Positions 62,965 through 64,000 of a DNA stretch of 64,000 bases are shown piece by piece. The notes below the pieces were generated by a model, which saw only the letters and a program-made list of their open reading frames with translations, was not told where the DNA came from and searched no databases. This DNA comes from Wuchereria bancrofti (Eukaryota > Nematoda > Chromadorea > Rhabditida > Onchocercidae), in NCBI GenBank assembly GCA_005281725.1, contig SSBO01000009.1, positions 9,883,755 to 9,947,754 of the forward strand, given 5' to 3'. Both the position numbers and the translations under genes were made by a program. The stretch's first letter is position 1; each line of letters opens with the position of its first letter.

Positions 62965-64000
62965 GTAATTGATAATTTGTATTCCTTATCATATTATATT
63001 AGCATTTAGTGGAAATTTTTTTATTTTAATCAACTAAAAAAAGAAGATCGTCCATTTTTTTTTCTAAAAAAAAAAATCTAAATATAAAATTTTTAATTTT
63101 AATAATAATACAATAGCAGGAAAACAAAAGTTTTTTTTGATTATTTCAAAATCAAAACAAAAAATAACTAAAATGAATCTGGGTAAAAGATAAAAAAATT
63201 TTGAAATAATTTTAAATGCTTCTAAGTGCTCATCTAGATTTATTATTATTTATCTAAATGAATTCAATCATAATTTTTTTTTATCAACTTATATCACTTA
63301 TTTTTTTTTTTTTTGCATTGAAACATACTTACAATATAAATCATTTTGAAATAATATCATTTAATGTTCAAAAATGATAATAAAATATTGAAAGCATTTT
63401 TAAATTAATAATTTTTTTTTTTTTTAATCACAGCTTTTGATTGCATTACATAATAATTGAAAAATGTTAGAAATTTTTTTAAAATATCGACTTTTTCATG
63501 AAAAAAAGAGCAAATTTAAGCTTTGATAAATTTTCGATTTCAAAAAAAAAAGAAAGAAAAAGTCGAGGAAAGATATAAAATAAAATGTTTTGTTATAAAT
63601 GTATGAAAGTAAAAATTGTTGCATTGATAGAAAACAAAAAAAAAAAAAATTATAAATAAAAAACCGAAAAATATCGTTCAAGCAGAAAAATAAGTTTCAT
63701 TTGTAAAAGGAAATAATTTCTGCTCAAATTGAAAAATGATAATCAAATTGAAATGAATTTAAATTGAAAATGTTTCAACATTCAAATATACATTAACTGA
63801 TAAAATTTAGAATAAAAATGTATGAAGCAAAAATTAAAATTGTAGCAAAATATTGAGATAATAAATTAATAAATAAATAACAAATAAGAATAGAATGGAA
63901 TAAAATAAAATAAAATTATCCATTTTAATTTATATTTTACCAAAAAAAAAGGGAAGAAAAAAAAACTTTTTTATCATTTTTGTTAGATAAAATTTGCAAA
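62965..64000. other. AT-rich tail, possible first intron of a gene to the right
   Basis: Only poly-A/T-rich sequence was seen, without a recognisable exon, up to the window end. Confidence 0.5.

Overview
The window is nuclear DNA of a eukaryote, most likely a clade III (spirurid or filarial-type) nematode. The reasons are very AT-rich non-coding DNA full of poly-A/T runs, genes broken into many short exons by GT..TTTTCAG introns, candidate spliced-leader acceptors just upstream of start codons, and gene families with clear nematode/animal orthologs. Species was not determined. Exons were joined by eye from reading frame, splice-site consensus and protein similarity recalled from memory; no database search was run.

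Layout: (1) 1-6.4 kb, minus strand: the 5' part of a Spinster-type MFS transporter. A putative alternative first exon lies 3.5-5 kb upstream and is present twice because of a recent tandem duplication. (2) 6.4-14.5 kb: AT-rich DNA without a recognisable gene, with one assembly gap whose flanks repeat each other. (3) 14.5-33.3 kb: four plus-strand genes head to tail. They are a TFIIIC TPR subunit (GTF3C3, 23 exons, 1000 aa), a kinase-less Mad3/BubR1-like spindle-checkpoint protein (8 exons, 356 aa), RNA polymerase III subunit RPC8 (POLR3H, 5 exons, 220 aa) and pinin (PNN, about 396 aa, with one splice-phase conflict). (4) 35.2-42.7 kb, minus strand: a complete Shaw (Kv3-type) voltage-gated K+ channel (10 exons, 486 aa). 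Its introns carry several tandem arrays, one of which has amplified a piece of the S4 exon. (5) 42.7-64 kb: gene-poor, repeat-rich DNA. It holds a pair of ~803-bp direct repeats around a decayed glutamine/leucine-rich reading frame, an isolated perfect Pol III B-box, a 1.5-kb tandem duplication, and a possible signal-peptide exon at 62.9 kb.

Two of the four clustered genes serve RNA polymerase III (TFIIIC recruits the polymerase; RPC8 is a polymerase subunit). Pinin acts in splicing and Mad3 in mitosis. All are housekeeping nuclear functions, as expected of a nematode co-transcribed cluster, although the 0.8-1.3 kb spacing is wide for an operon. I found no new multi-gene system. The most interesting signals are the degenerate KEN boxes of the Mad3-like protein, the exon-derived intronic minisatellite in the Shaw gene, and the duplicated alternative first exon of spinster.
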